DNA of 37,913 nucleotides from JANXPZ01 sp033853925 (lineage in GTDB: Bacteria > Eisenbacteria > RBG-16-71-46), in assembly GCA_033853925.1 (NCBI GenBank), contig JAWOLC010000181.1, positions 1 through 37,913 on the forward strand, written 5' to 3'. Position numbers and translations under genes: made by a program. Within the stretch, counting starts at the first letter, position 1. The number at the start of each line of letters is the position of its first letter. The notes beneath the pieces were generated by a model. The model had not been told where the DNA came from, did not search any database, and saw nothing but the letters and a program-made list of their open reading frames with translations. Of the stretch, positions 8,695-19,633 are shown piece by piece.

Positions 8695-8725
8695 GCGGGG
8701 CCGGGAAGAGGCTTCCCGGCCCCGC
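8695..8725. terminator. Bidirectional hairpin terminator
   Basis: A perfect 14-bp stem (8695-8708 with 8712-8725) has a 3-base loop. It lies between the TPR-like gene (+) and ppdK (-), whose 3' ends face each other. No long T-run follows on either side, so it may act with Rho or simply as a strong GC stem. Confidence 0.6.
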
Positions 8726-8737
8726 CCCGCCACGTCC

Positions 8738-11662
<2,925 letters not shown>

Positions 11663-11671
11663 GGCGGGCGG

Positions 11672-11700
11672 AGGATAGCGGGGAACGCGGCCCCGCACAA
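11672..11700 (-). promoter_or_regulatory. Promoter giving a near-leaderless ppdK mRNA
   Basis: On the minus strand, -35 TTGTGC (11700-11695) and -10 TATCCT (11677-11672) are 17 bases apart. Only 9 bases separate the -10 from the ATG, so the mRNA would begin at or within a few bases of the start codon. That fits the absence of any Shine-Dalgarno sequence there. Confidence 0.5.
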
Positions 11701-11756
11701 AGAGGCGCGGGGGTCGGGGAGCCCGACCTCCGCGTCGAGCGAGTCCAGCCGGCGAG

Positions 11757-13919
11757 CTACCGCCTCGGGGCCCGCGTGTCCTCGGCCTCCGGCCTGGCGA
11801 ACACCCGATCGGACACTCCGCTGTTGAGGACGACGCTCTGCACCAGGATGGTCATGGTGCGCGCCCCGCCGATCGAGCGCTCTTCCTCGAAGGGCCAGAG
11901 CACGCCGCTCACGAGACGATAGTCGCGGTAGACGCGCCGCACGTCGTACGCGCCTGGCCGGGCCGCCGGCGAGCCGACGTCCACTCCGAGCAGGCGGTGG
12001 TCCGCCGAGTCCAGGTACAGCAGGCTCCGCTCGGCGGGCGCCGCGCCGCCGACCTTCGTGACCTCGATCAAGTCCGCGTCGCGGCCCGCCAGGCGACCGG
12101 GCCCGCGCCAGGCGACCTCGACGGTGGTATCGGCGGCCGCCAGGAGAACGTGCACGATGTCGGAGCGGAAGGCGGTCTGCATGGCCAGCACGCTCACGCT
12201 GTCCGCCTCGGCCACGCGGACCGAGTCCATCCCCGAGCCGAAGATCCAGCCGCGCGCGCCGTCCAGGATCTGCCCGTTCTCGGCCGAGGCGATCCGCGTG
12301 GCGAACCGGAGCCGGAGCGGCTCCTTGCGCACCTGCTGCATGTGCAGGGTGACCTCGTTGCCCCCCATCACCATGATGAGGTCGCCGTTCACGGTCGAGT
12401 CCTTCACCCGGCGAAGCCGCGCGAGGCCCCCGTGGGCCACGAAGGTCTGAGCCAGCAGCTCGCGCCCGCGCTTCCTCTCCTCGGGAGAGACCGACGCCGG
12501 AGCCGCGACCACGGGACGCGGCTCGGTCTCGGCGGTCACCACCTCGACCGGCCCGAGGGAGGCGAGCGAAGGCTGAAGCGACGCCGCCGGGCCGACCACG
12601 ACCACCGCCATGCGGTCCGGAGCGAGCCAGCGACTGGCCGCCTCGCGGACGCCATCCGCCGTCACGCCGGCCACGCTCTCGACGTAGCGGTCCATCGAGT
12701 CCGCGGAGAGCCCGTAGAAGGCGAGGGCCGTCCACTGCGAGACGAGCGCGCTCAAGCTCTGGAACTGAAGGGGATAGCTGTTCAGGAAGTACCGGCGGGC
12801 GGAAGCCACCTCCGCCTCCCCGGGAGCCTGCGCGGCCAGGCGCGCCAGCTCGTCGCGCATGCGTCCGACGACGGCCGCGACGGAGTCGGTGCGCGTCACG
12901 GCGCTGAGGCTCACGAGGCCGGCGTCGCGCAGCAGGGTGTAGGCGCTGTGCGCGCCGTAGGAGAATCCGCCGTCCTGGCGCAGCGACCGAGAGAGCCGCG
13001 ACTCCGGGCCGCCGCCGAGGATGTAGTTCCCGAGCTGCAGGGCCAGGACGTCCGGACTGTCCCTGGCGGGGCCCACGAGCCCGATACCCACGACGCTCTG
13101 GGTCAGACCTGGACGATCCAGGATCCGGAGGCGCGGCCCCGTGGCGGAAGCGGCCACCGGCCGCGCCGTCGGCGCGGCCGAGTGGCCCGCCCAGCTCTCG
13201 AAGCGATCGGCCGCCGCGGCGAAGGCTCGCTCGGGATCCACGTCGCCCGCGATCGCCAGGATGGCGCGATCCGGCCGGTAGAAGTCCCGGTGGTACGCCT
13301 GCACGGCGTCGCGATCCAGGCGCGAAAGCGTCTCGCTCCTGCCGAGCACGGGCCTGGCGTAAGGCTGGCCCGCGAAGGTCAGGGACCAGACCTCCGCGTC
13401 CGCCAGGGCGGCGGGATCCTGGAGGAGCCGAGTCAGCGCGTTCCCCGCCATGGACTTGTAGCGCTCGACCTCGGGCTCGGGGAAGATCGGATTCAGGACC
13501 GCGTCGGCCAGGAGCTCGAGGCCGGCGTCGAAGTCGGCGGCCAGGAAGGTGCCGTCCACGGTCGAATAGTCACGTCCCGCCACCGCGCCGATGCTGCCAC
13601 CCAGCCGGTCCAGGTCGGCGGAGAAGTCCTCGGCCGTTCGCGAGGACGTGCCCGCCCGCAGCAGCCGGGCCGTCGCGGCGGCGGCTCCCGGAGTGTCGGC
13701 CGACTCCGCGGCCACTCCGCCGGGCACGAGCAGCTCCATCTGGACGATGGGGAGCCGGCTGTTGCGGAAGACCGCGACCCGCATGCCGTTCGGCAGCGTC
13801 CGTACCACGGGGATCGGCATGTGGAAGGCGGCGTGGGCGCCCACGGGCTGGCCGAGCAGGGCCACGAGGCACGGCGCGAGGGAACGCGCGAGCGTACGGA
13901 AGTTCGTGGTCATGATCAT
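11757..13919 (-). CDS. M16-family protein lacking the zinc motif, with LolA-like C-terminus
   Basis: This is a 720-residue protein. The start at ATG 13919 overlaps the upstream M16 gene's stop (ATGA); the frame further upstream is a shadow. A signal peptide covers residues 1-31. Residues ~38-460 form the paired M16 fold: LPNGMRVAVFRNSRLPIVQM at the start, and YHRDFYRPDRAILAIAGDV between the two halves. Where active M16 enzymes have HxxEH, this protein has ATARLLRAGTSS, so it cannot bind zinc in the usual way. This is the known pattern for the non-catalytic partner of an M16 heterodimer. Residues ~475-715 are a beta-rich domain (DLIMVMGGNEVTLHM) like outer-membrane lipoprotein-sorting (LolA-type) folds seen fused to M16 proteins in Bacteroidota relatives. 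It is probably periplasmic. Confidence 0.88.
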   Translation of the reverse strand: MIMTTNFRTLARSLAPCLVALLGQPVGAHAAFHMPIPVVRTLPNGMRVAVFRNSRLPIVQMELLVPGGVAAESADTPGAAAATARLLRAGTSSRTAEDFSADLDRLGGSIGAVAGRDYSTVDGTFLAADFDAGLELLADAVLNPIFPEPEVERYKSMAGNALTRLLQDPAALADAEVWSLTFAGQPYARPVLGRSETLSRLDRDAVQAYHRDFYRPDRAILAIAGDVDPERAFAAAADRFESWAGHSAAPTARPVAASATGPRLRILDRPGLTQSVVGIGLVGPARDSPDVLALQLGNYILGGGPESRLSRSLRQDGGFSYGAHSAYTLLRDAGLVSLSAVTRTDSVAAVVGRMRDELARLAAQAPGEAEVASARRYFLNSYPLQFQSLSALVSQWTALAFYGLSADSMDRYVESVAGVTADGVREAASRWLAPDRMAVVVVGPAASLQPSLASLGPVEVVTAETEPRPVVAAPASVSPEERKRGRELLAQTFVAHGGLARLRRVKDSTVNGDLIMVMGGNEVTLHMQQVRKEPLRLRFATRIASAENGQILDGARGWIFGSGMDSVRVAEADSVSVLAMQTAFRSDIVHVLLAAADTTVEVAWRGPGRLAGRDADLIEVTKVGGAAPAERSLLYLDSADHRLLGVDVGSPAARPGAYDVRRVYRDYRLVSGVLWPFEEERSIGGARTMTILVQSVVLNSGVSDRVFARPEAEDTRAPRR

Positions 13920-15355
13920 CGCCCCCCCTCGGCCGGAGACTGCTCGAGCCCCGGCGTTTCTCCACCCGCGCCGGCCCCGCCGGATCCGGGGATGGCCGGC
14001 GGGTTCGCGGGCGCGATCCAGAGCACGCTGCGCCCCGCCGCCACGAGCACGCGCGCCGCGGCCCGCTGCACGTCGGCGGGAGTGAGCTGGCGGGTGCGCT
14101 CGAGCCGCGAAGCGCTCGCCCGATAGTCGTCCTCGAGAAGCAGGCCCTGGCCCAGCGCCTCGGCCCGGCCGCGCGGGGTCTCCCAGGCCAGCAGCGTGCC
14201 GACCTCCGCTTGGCGCCGGGCCCGCTGCAGCTCCTCCTCGCTCACCGGGACCCGGGCGAGCCTCTCGACCTCGGCCACCAGGGTGCTCTCGACCTTGGCG
14301 CTGTCGGAGCCCGGCCAGACCGTGGCCGTGACGTAGAGGAGGCCGGAGTCCCGCCGGTCGTCCACTCCCGCCTGGACCCCCAGACAGCGCGCGCGCCCCG
14401 AGGCGAGCGCTCGCGACAGGCGCGCGGACGGGCCCGCGGCGAGGACGCGCGCGAGCAGCGCCAGCGCCGGCGCATCGGGATCTCGACGCCCGGGAATCTT
14501 CCAGCCCACGGCCAGGATCGGCAGGGGCTGGTCGGCGCGCGCGAAGGCGCGCCGCTCCCCGCCGCGAGCGGCGACGACGGGGGGCGAATCCTTGGCGAGC
14601 GGGCGGCGGCGGAGCGCCTCGAAGCTGCGCCGCGCTTCCTGGAGCGCCCGATCCGGATCGAAGTCCCCGGCCACGACGACGAGCGCGTTGTTGGGAGCGA
14701 AGCGCTCGGCGAAGAACCTCTGACAGTCGGCGAGAGTGATGCGGCTCAGATCCTGGTCGAGCCCCGTGACGGGCCAGCCGTAGGGCTCGCCTGCCCACGC
14801 CAGGCTGTCCAGCCCGCGGAGCGCGGCCGCCGTCGGGTCGGCTCCCCGACGCCAGCGGTTCTCCTCCAGCGCCACCCGCTTCTCGGCCTCGACGCCCTCC
14901 GCCGTGAGCGCGGGCGACGCCATGCGATCCGCCTCGAGGCGGAAGGTCAGCTCCAGCGCGGACGCGGGGACGGTCTCGTAGTAGCAGACATAGTCGGGCG
15001 CGGTGTACGCGTTGGCCGAGCCCCCCTCGGCGGCGACGAGGCGGCTGTGCTCCTGGAAGGCGTAGTGCGCCGAGCCGCGGAACATCAGATGCTCGAAGAG
15101 GCGGGAGATGCCGGTGATGCCCGGGCGCTCGTGGGCGATGCCGGCCCGGTACCAGACGGAGACATCCACGGCCGCAGTCGTCGAGTCCGGGGCCAGCAGG
15201 ATCTGCATCCCGTTCTTGAGCGTCACCAGCCGAGCGTCCCCGGCCAGGGCCCGGACCAGGGTCCCCTCGTCCGCCGAGCGAGCCGGTCCGCGCGGCGCCG
15301 CGGTCGCGCACATCGGGGCGATCATGAGGAGCACGAGGAATCCCGCCTGTCGCAT
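13916..15355 (-). CDS. M16-family protein with altered zinc motif (RxxEH)
   Basis: This is a 479-residue protein. ATG 15355 is chosen because AAAGGAA lies 8 bases upstream and a signal peptide (residues 1-20, cleavage after ATA-A) follows. Both M16 repeats are present: LVTLKNGMQILLAPD at ~43 and the second half from ~280. The zinc motif aligns exactly with the usual GxxHLFEHLMF form but reads R85-L-F-E88-H89, so the first His ligand is Arg (codon CGC, one base from CAC). The downstream acidic ligand region (EKRVALEENRW, E157/E164) is kept. Unless the base is a sequencing error, the catalytic zinc site is damaged. It is coupled to the second M16 gene by ATGA and probably forms a periplasmic pair with it. 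Confidence 0.9.
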   Translation of the reverse strand: MRQAGFLVLLMIAPMCATAAPRGPARSADEGTLVRALAGDARLVTLKNGMQILLAPDSTTAAVDVSVWYRAGIAHERPGITGISRLFEHLMFRGSAHYAFQEHSRLVAAEGGSANAYTAPDYVCYYETVPASALELTFRLEADRMASPALTAEGVEAEKRVALEENRWRRGADPTAAALRGLDSLAWAGEPYGWPVTGLDQDLSRITLADCQRFFAERFAPNNALVVVAGDFDPDRALQEARRSFEALRRRPLAKDSPPVVAARGGERRAFARADQPLPILAVGWKIPGRRDPDAPALALLARVLAAGPSARLSRALASGRARCLGVQAGVDDRRDSGLLYVTATVWPGSDSAKVESTLVAEVERLARVPVSEEELQRARRQAEVGTLLAWETPRGRAEALGQGLLLEDDYRASASRLERTRQLTPADVQRAAARVLVAAGRSVLWIAPANPPAIPGSGGAGAGGETPGLEQSPAEGGR

Positions 15356-15414
15356 GCGATGAGTTCCTTTCGCTTGGAGTCGAGAGTCGGAGGACGAAGG
15401 CATGCCGGATCGGA

Positions 15415-17271
15415 TCAGCGCAACGAGACCACCCGGACGGTGGCCCGCTGATCGCCGGCCTCGAGGGTGATGAAATAGACTCCTGGCGCCACGGTCCGGC
15501 CCTCGTCGTCGCTGCCGTCCCAGGTGGCGCTGCCCGCGAATTGCTCTCCCGGACCCGCGGGGATGCGGGCGAAGCGCAGCCTGCTCACGATCATCCGCCC
15601 CTGCGCGTCGAGCACCCGGAGCGCCGGCTCGCCCGCGCCGAGGCCCACGCCGAAGAGCACGCTCGTCTGCGGGCTCGAGGCGGTGAGGGGATTCACCCCG
15701 GTCAGGCGCAGGCCGACCGACAGCGGGGCGCGCCCGGGGACCGAGGCGGTGTCCCGGATGTACTGCAAGGCCGCGCCTCCGTCGGGAAGCCCGTAGCCGA
15801 GCAGGTTGTCGGGGGTCGTGGCCTTCGAGGCGGTGAAGCGCAGGGCGCGGATGATGGCCGTCGCGGGCCACGAGGGCTGGGCCTGCATGAGGCAGGCGGC
15901 GAGCCCGGACACGAAGGGACAGGAGAACGAAGTTCCGCTGAGGTAGTTCTGGTAGCCGGTGTCCGCCGCGGCTACGTACCAGGGCGTGACGCCCCGGGCC
16001 ACGAGATCGGGCTTGATCCGGCCGTCGGCCGTGGGCCCGCGCGAGCTGAAGGGCGCGAGGTTCCCGTTGGCGTCCACGGCGCCGACGGCGATGAGGCTGT
16101 CCCCGTTCACGTCGGCGGGCGCGATGACGTAGTACCAGCAGCTCGAGGGGCTCGAGCAGCCTTCGTTGCCGGCGGAGTTCACGACCAGCAGGCCCTTGCT
16201 GGCGGCGATCTCCGCGGCCCGGCTGACGATCGTCGTGTGGCCGTTCATGTCCGCATACGTGTAGCTCGTGTCGGGCGGATCGAAGATGTTGTAGCCCAGC
16301 GAGGAGCTGATGAGATCGGCGCCCGCGCTGTCGGCCCATTCCGCCCCCATCCCCCAGTACACCATCTCGACCATGTGCTCCGTGGGGTCGTACTCCGTGC
16401 GGCCCAGCATGAATTCCGCGTCGAAGGCGGCGCCCAGGTAGCGGCCCGGCTGATACCCGGCGATGAAGCTCCAGGTCCAGAGTCCATGGCGGAAGCTGGT
16501 CGAGGTCGTGTCAGTGGGGTCCAGGGTGCCCCGCACGAAGTCGCGGGTCGCGATCACGTGGCTCGCGGCGTGGGCGAGCGCGGGGTTGATGTTCCAGTAG
16601 TTGAAGCCGTCGTCCAGCATGCAGATCAGCACGCCCTGGCCCGTGTAGCCGGAATCGTGAAGGGCCGGCACCCCGATCTGCGCGAGCTGGCTCGCGGAGA
16701 GACCGTAGCTCAGGTCCACCCGCGCGATGCCCGAGGGCCGCGCCACGCGTGCCTCCCCCGCCGGCGCCGGCAGGTCGCGGATGGGCACGCCGCGCTCCAC
16801 CGGCTCCAGTCGGCTCACGAAGGGAAGCGTGGCGAGGCTCGCCAGCCGATCGGCGCTCGCGCGCACCGCGACGCGGTTGAACCAGCGGGATGCCGCGTAC
16901 GGGGCGAGGCCCGACGCCTGGAGCGCCTGCACGTAGGGCTCGTGGAGCGGCAGGTCGAGGTAGTCCACCAGCGGCGTGACGTGGGCACGCAGCCGCCGCG
17001 CCCGGGCGCGCGGCGTCAGAGCGGCCTCGGCCTCCGCGAGCCGCCTCGCGAGGTCCGCGGGATCCTGCTCTCCCTTGTCGCGGAAGGCGACCCAGACGCT
17101 CACGGGCTCGCCGGCACCCGCCAGGATGGCGGGGAGGAGTCGCGGGTCCAGCTTGGCGGCCAGGTCACCCGGGAGGACGCCCGCTCGGCTGGAGGAGGCG
17201 AGCGAGAGGAGGAGGAGCCCCGTGAGGAGGAGCGCCGCCTGCGGCCAGGTCCTGAGCGCCTTCCGATTCAT
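15415..17271 (-). CDS. Exported subtilisin-like (S8) serine protease
   Basis: This is a 618-residue protein. The ATG at 17271 has GGGAGG six bases upstream and begins a signal peptide (1-30, ending SRA). Residues ~50-165 look like an I9-type propeptide (VSVWVAFRDK). The peptidase domain has the triad D220 (MLDDGF), H262 (RHGLWTW) and S448 (SGTSFSCP), plus the oxyanion N369 (NSAGNEG), so it should be active. The last ~95 residues are a FlgD/type-A-sorting-like beta domain (SATWDGSDDEGRTVAPGVYF, final SLR), implying surface delivery. It lies 59 bases upstream of the first M16 gene and may be co-transcribed with the M16 pair. Substrates are unknown; processing of the neighbouring exported proteins is possible. 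Confidence 0.93.
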   Translation of the reverse strand: MNRKALRTWPQAALLLTGLLLLSLASSSRAGVLPGDLAAKLDPRLLPAILAGAGEPVSVWVAFRDKGEQDPADLARRLAEAEAALTPRARARRLRAHVTPLVDYLDLPLHEPYVQALQASGLAPYAASRWFNRVAVRASADRLASLATLPFVSRLEPVERGVPIRDLPAPAGEARVARPSGIARVDLSYGLSASQLAQIGVPALHDSGYTGQGVLICMLDDGFNYWNINPALAHAASHVIATRDFVRGTLDPTDTTSTSFRHGLWTWSFIAGYQPGRYLGAAFDAEFMLGRTEYDPTEHMVEMVYWGMGAEWADSAGADLISSSLGYNIFDPPDTSYTYADMNGHTTIVSRAAEIAASKGLLVVNSAGNEGCSSPSSCWYYVIAPADVNGDSLIAVGAVDANGNLAPFSSRGPTADGRIKPDLVARGVTPWYVAAADTGYQNYLSGTSFSCPFVSGLAACLMQAQPSWPATAIIRALRFTASKATTPDNLLGYGLPDGGAALQYIRDTASVPGRAPLSVGLRLTGVNPLTASSPQTSVLFGVGLGAGEPALRVLDAQGRMIVSRLRFARIPAGPGEQFAGSATWDGSDDEGRTVAPGVYFITLEAGDQRATVRVVSLR

Positions 17272-17589
17272 CTCGACCTCCCCGAAGACGGTCGTGGCCG
17301 CTTCACTCCCGTGACGCCTCCGCCTCACGTGCGGGCCGCGCCGCCTCTCTCCCGGAGCCGATGCCTCGCGCATGCGTCCGACGCCGGCCACCTATGATAC
17401 TCCCGGCTCGCAGGCCCTCCCAGCGCGGGGCGCCTGCGGCCGGTCGTGGTCCGGCGGGCGCCCCATCGCGGGGAGGCGGTCCGCGGCCGGGGCGACCGGT
17501 CCGGCCGGCGGGGCCACACGCGCGCGGCCGCGGGAGCCTGGGCCCCCGCGGCCGCCGGAAGGAAGCATGGGCCCCTCGGGGCCGCCGCA
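17272..17589. other. Intergenic region between propeller and protease genes
   Basis: These 318 bases without a gene hold the hairpin at 17524-17555 and a smaller GC hairpin at about 17570-17583. The minus strand has a -10-like TATCAT at 17398-17393 that could serve the protease gene. No TTG-type -35 is present at the right distance, so I do not call a promoter. Confidence 0.6.
17524..17555 (-). terminator. Hairpin terminator of the three-gene lipoprotein/propeller operon
   Basis: A perfect 11-bp GC stem (17524-17534 with 17545-17555) with a 10-base loop lies 35 bases beyond the stop codon of the propeller gene. It lacks a T-run, so strength is uncertain. Its place at the end of the operon supports the role. 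Confidence 0.45.
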
Positions 17590-19614
17590 TCAACGGATGA
17601 CGACGAATCGACTCTGGGTGGAGAAGTTGCTCGCCTCGACGCGGTAGATGTAGATCCCCGAGGCCACGTCCCGGCCCTGGCCGTTCTTCAGATCCCAGCT
17701 CTCGCAGTTCGCGCAGGACCCGCCGCCGAGCAGCGGCTGCGGGGCGTTGCCCTTGTGGTGCAGCTCGCGCACGAACTCCCCGGAGACCGTGTAGATCTTG
17801 ATCTTGGCGTCGCCGGGCAGGTTCGTGAACTGGACCATGTTGCCGCCCTGGGGATCCCAGGCTTCGCCGCCCCGGAAGGGGTTCGGCACGACGTGCACGC
17901 CCTCGAGGTTCGCCGCCGCGCCCGCCGTGGGCACGACCGGGATCGCCACCAGGTTCTGAGCCTTGCTGTTCAGATTCGGGCAGGCGCCCAGGCGGCGGCA
18001 GAGGGCCGTGTCGCTCGAGTCGGCGACGTACAGGTCCTCGTAGTTGTTGTCGACCGCGTTGCGCGCCTCGTAGGTGACGGCATACCAGGTGCGGAAGCCG
18101 TCCTGCGGGCCCGGGGGCGCCACGAGCTTCCACACCGAGTCTCCGATCGAGAGGCAGCGCCCCAGGTGGTCCACGTTGCGGCACACCTTCTGGTAGCTGC
18201 CCGTCGAGTCCGGGTCCACGAAGGTGAGGGTGTAGTCCCAGCCGGGAGCCCGGCCGCAGCGGATGTCCAGGCTGGCCTTCGTGGCGCCGCTCACCGGGCC
18301 CCAGGCGCTGCCGTCGAAGTGGAGCATCGTTCCCTTGACGCCCACCGCGTAGATGTCGCTGGCCGAGCTGCCCCACAGCCCCGACAGATCCCGGAAGGTC
18401 CCGCTGCTGCGCGCGGCCCAGCTCGCGCCGTCGTAGTGGAGGAGGCTGCCGCCGTAGCCCACGGCGTACACGTCGCTGGCCGAGCTGCCCCAGACGGCGA
18501 GCGGTCGGCTGACGGTCCTCTCGCGCTTCTGCGCGATCCAGCGACTCCCGTCGAAATGGGCGATGACGACGGAGTCGCGGCCGCCGACGGCGTACACGTC
18601 GTTCGCGGCGCTGCCCCAGATCCCGCACAGGTCCTGGGTCTTCAGCGGGACCGCCGCCGCCGGCCAGGCGTCCGCGTCGTACATCGGCACCGGCTTCCAG
18701 GAGCTGCCGTCGAAGTGGAAGATGAAGGAGGTGTCGCGCCCCGCCGCCACCGCGTAGACGTCGCTGGCCGAGCTGCCCCAGACGCCGCGCAGGGTCTGGC
18801 TGGTGCCGATCGTCGCGGCCGACCAGGCGCTGCCGTCGAAGTGAACGACCGTGCCGGCCGCCCCCACCGCGTACACGTTGCCGGCCGAGCTGCCCCAGAC
18901 CGCGTGCAGGTCGCGCGTCGTCCCGCTGGGCACGGGGCTCCAGGCGACGCCGTCGAAGTGGAGGATCGTGCCCCCGCTGCCGACCGCGTACACGTCGCTC
19001 GTCGAGCTGCCCCAGAGGCCCCCCAGGGACAGGTCCGTCGGCAGGCGCGGAGGCATCGCGCTCCAGGCGCCGCCGCTCGAGCCGAGGACGCCGAAGTCCC
19101 CGCCCGCGAAGACCGTGTTCGCCGAGGCGCCCCAGACCGCGCGCAGGTTGGACGTGTCCACCTGGGAGAAGTGCCAGAGCGGGTACGTGCCGCCCTGGGG
19201 CGTGGCGACGAAGTCGTTGAGCGAGTAGCGACGGAGCAGCACGAGCGCCGACGTGTCAGGCGAATTCGTGACCCGGTAGAGGCGATAGCCGCCGAAGTCC
19301 CCACGCCCTTCCGCCTCCAGATTGCGGAGGAACCGCACGGTCACGGTGCGCGATTGCGTGCGGAGGCTGTCGATGCGTCCGCTCGCGTTGCGCAGCGGCC
19401 CCTGGAAGGTGCCGCCCTCCCGCCGCGGGTACAGGAGCGTGCTGTCCTGCCAGGCGCCGGCCTGCACCCACACGGGGACGTGCCAGAACTGCGAGGCCGA
19501 CTCGCCGGCTTCCTGGGCCCGGGCCGCCGGGGCAATCCCGGCGCCGGCCGCGAGGACCGGCGCCAGGAGCAGGAGAATCCCGTATTGGAGACCACGACCT
19601 TCCATGCGCATCAT
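17590..19614 (-). CDS. Secreted seven-bladed beta-propeller protein with sorting domain
   Basis: This is a 674-residue protein. The start is ATG 19614 with GGGAGC about 7 bases upstream; ATGs at 19611 and 19605 are alternatives. The signal peptide is residues 1-33 (ends AARAQ). Residues ~150-440 contain seven copies of a ~35-residue unit with the core L-x-x-[VLI]WGSSASDVYAVG-x-GG-x-[IL]-x-HFDG-x-W, enough for one seven-bladed propeller. Before and after lie parts that read like one Ig-like/transglutaminase-like exported domain (GGYRLYRVTNSPDTS; then WDYTLTFVDPDSTGSY and YAVTYEARN). The propeller may therefore be an insertion into an older protein. The tail (VVPNPFRGG to RFVVIR) is a FlgD-type sorting-like domain. 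It is last in an operon, 19 bases after the 869-residue lipoprotein gene. Function unknown; a binding role is likely. Confidence 0.85.
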   Translation of the reverse strand: MMRMEGRGLQYGILLLLAPVLAAGAGIAPAARAQEAGESASQFWHVPVWVQAGAWQDSTLLYPRREGGTFQGPLRNASGRIDSLRTQSRTVTVRFLRNLEAEGRGDFGGYRLYRVTNSPDTSALVLLRRYSLNDFVATPQGGTYPLWHFSQVDTSNLRAVWGASANTVFAGGDFGVLGSSGGAWSAMPPRLPTDLSLGGLWGSSTSDVYAVGSGGTILHFDGVAWSPVPSGTTRDLHAVWGSSAGNVYAVGAAGTVVHFDGSAWSAATIGTSQTLRGVWGSSASDVYAVAAGRDTSFIFHFDGSSWKPVPMYDADAWPAAAVPLKTQDLCGIWGSAANDVYAVGGRDSVVIAHFDGSRWIAQKRERTVSRPLAVWGSSASDVYAVGYGGSLLHYDGASWAARSSGTFRDLSGLWGSSASDIYAVGVKGTMLHFDGSAWGPVSGATKASLDIRCGRAPGWDYTLTFVDPDSTGSYQKVCRNVDHLGRCLSIGDSVWKLVAPPGPQDGFRTWYAVTYEARNAVDNNYEDLYVADSSDTALCRRLGACPNLNSKAQNLVAIPVVPTAGAAANLEGVHVVPNPFRGGEAWDPQGGNMVQFTNLPGDAKIKIYTVSGEFVRELHHKGNAPQPLLGGGSCANCESWDLKNGQGRDVASGIYIYRVEASNFSTQSRFVVIR
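18290..19160 (-). repeat. Seven in-frame propeller repeats
   Basis: At DNA level the units share stretches such as CTGGCCGAGCTGCCCCA (plus strand), repeated nearly exactly at about 18360, 18477 and 18770 with close variants at the other units. Each unit encodes one blade. The similarity is high enough to allow recombination between units and therefore changes in blade number. Confidence 0.85.
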
Positions 19615-19633
19615 TCGACGGCTCCCGTTGTCG

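Noticed and set aside
13920..15311. N-terminal extension of the second M16 gene, as if one 1184-residue protein
   Set aside because: The extension is a shadow of the first M16 gene. The real start is the ATG at 13919, overlapping the stop codon and followed by a signal peptide.
17391..17398. TATGAT on the plus strand, resembling a -10 box
   Set aside because: No plus-strand gene lies downstream, and no matching -35 is present on either strand.
18290..19160. Regular repeats that could suggest a CRISPR array
   Set aside because: The repeats are in frame, about 100 bases apart, imperfect and encode propeller blades. There are no unique spacers or cas genes.
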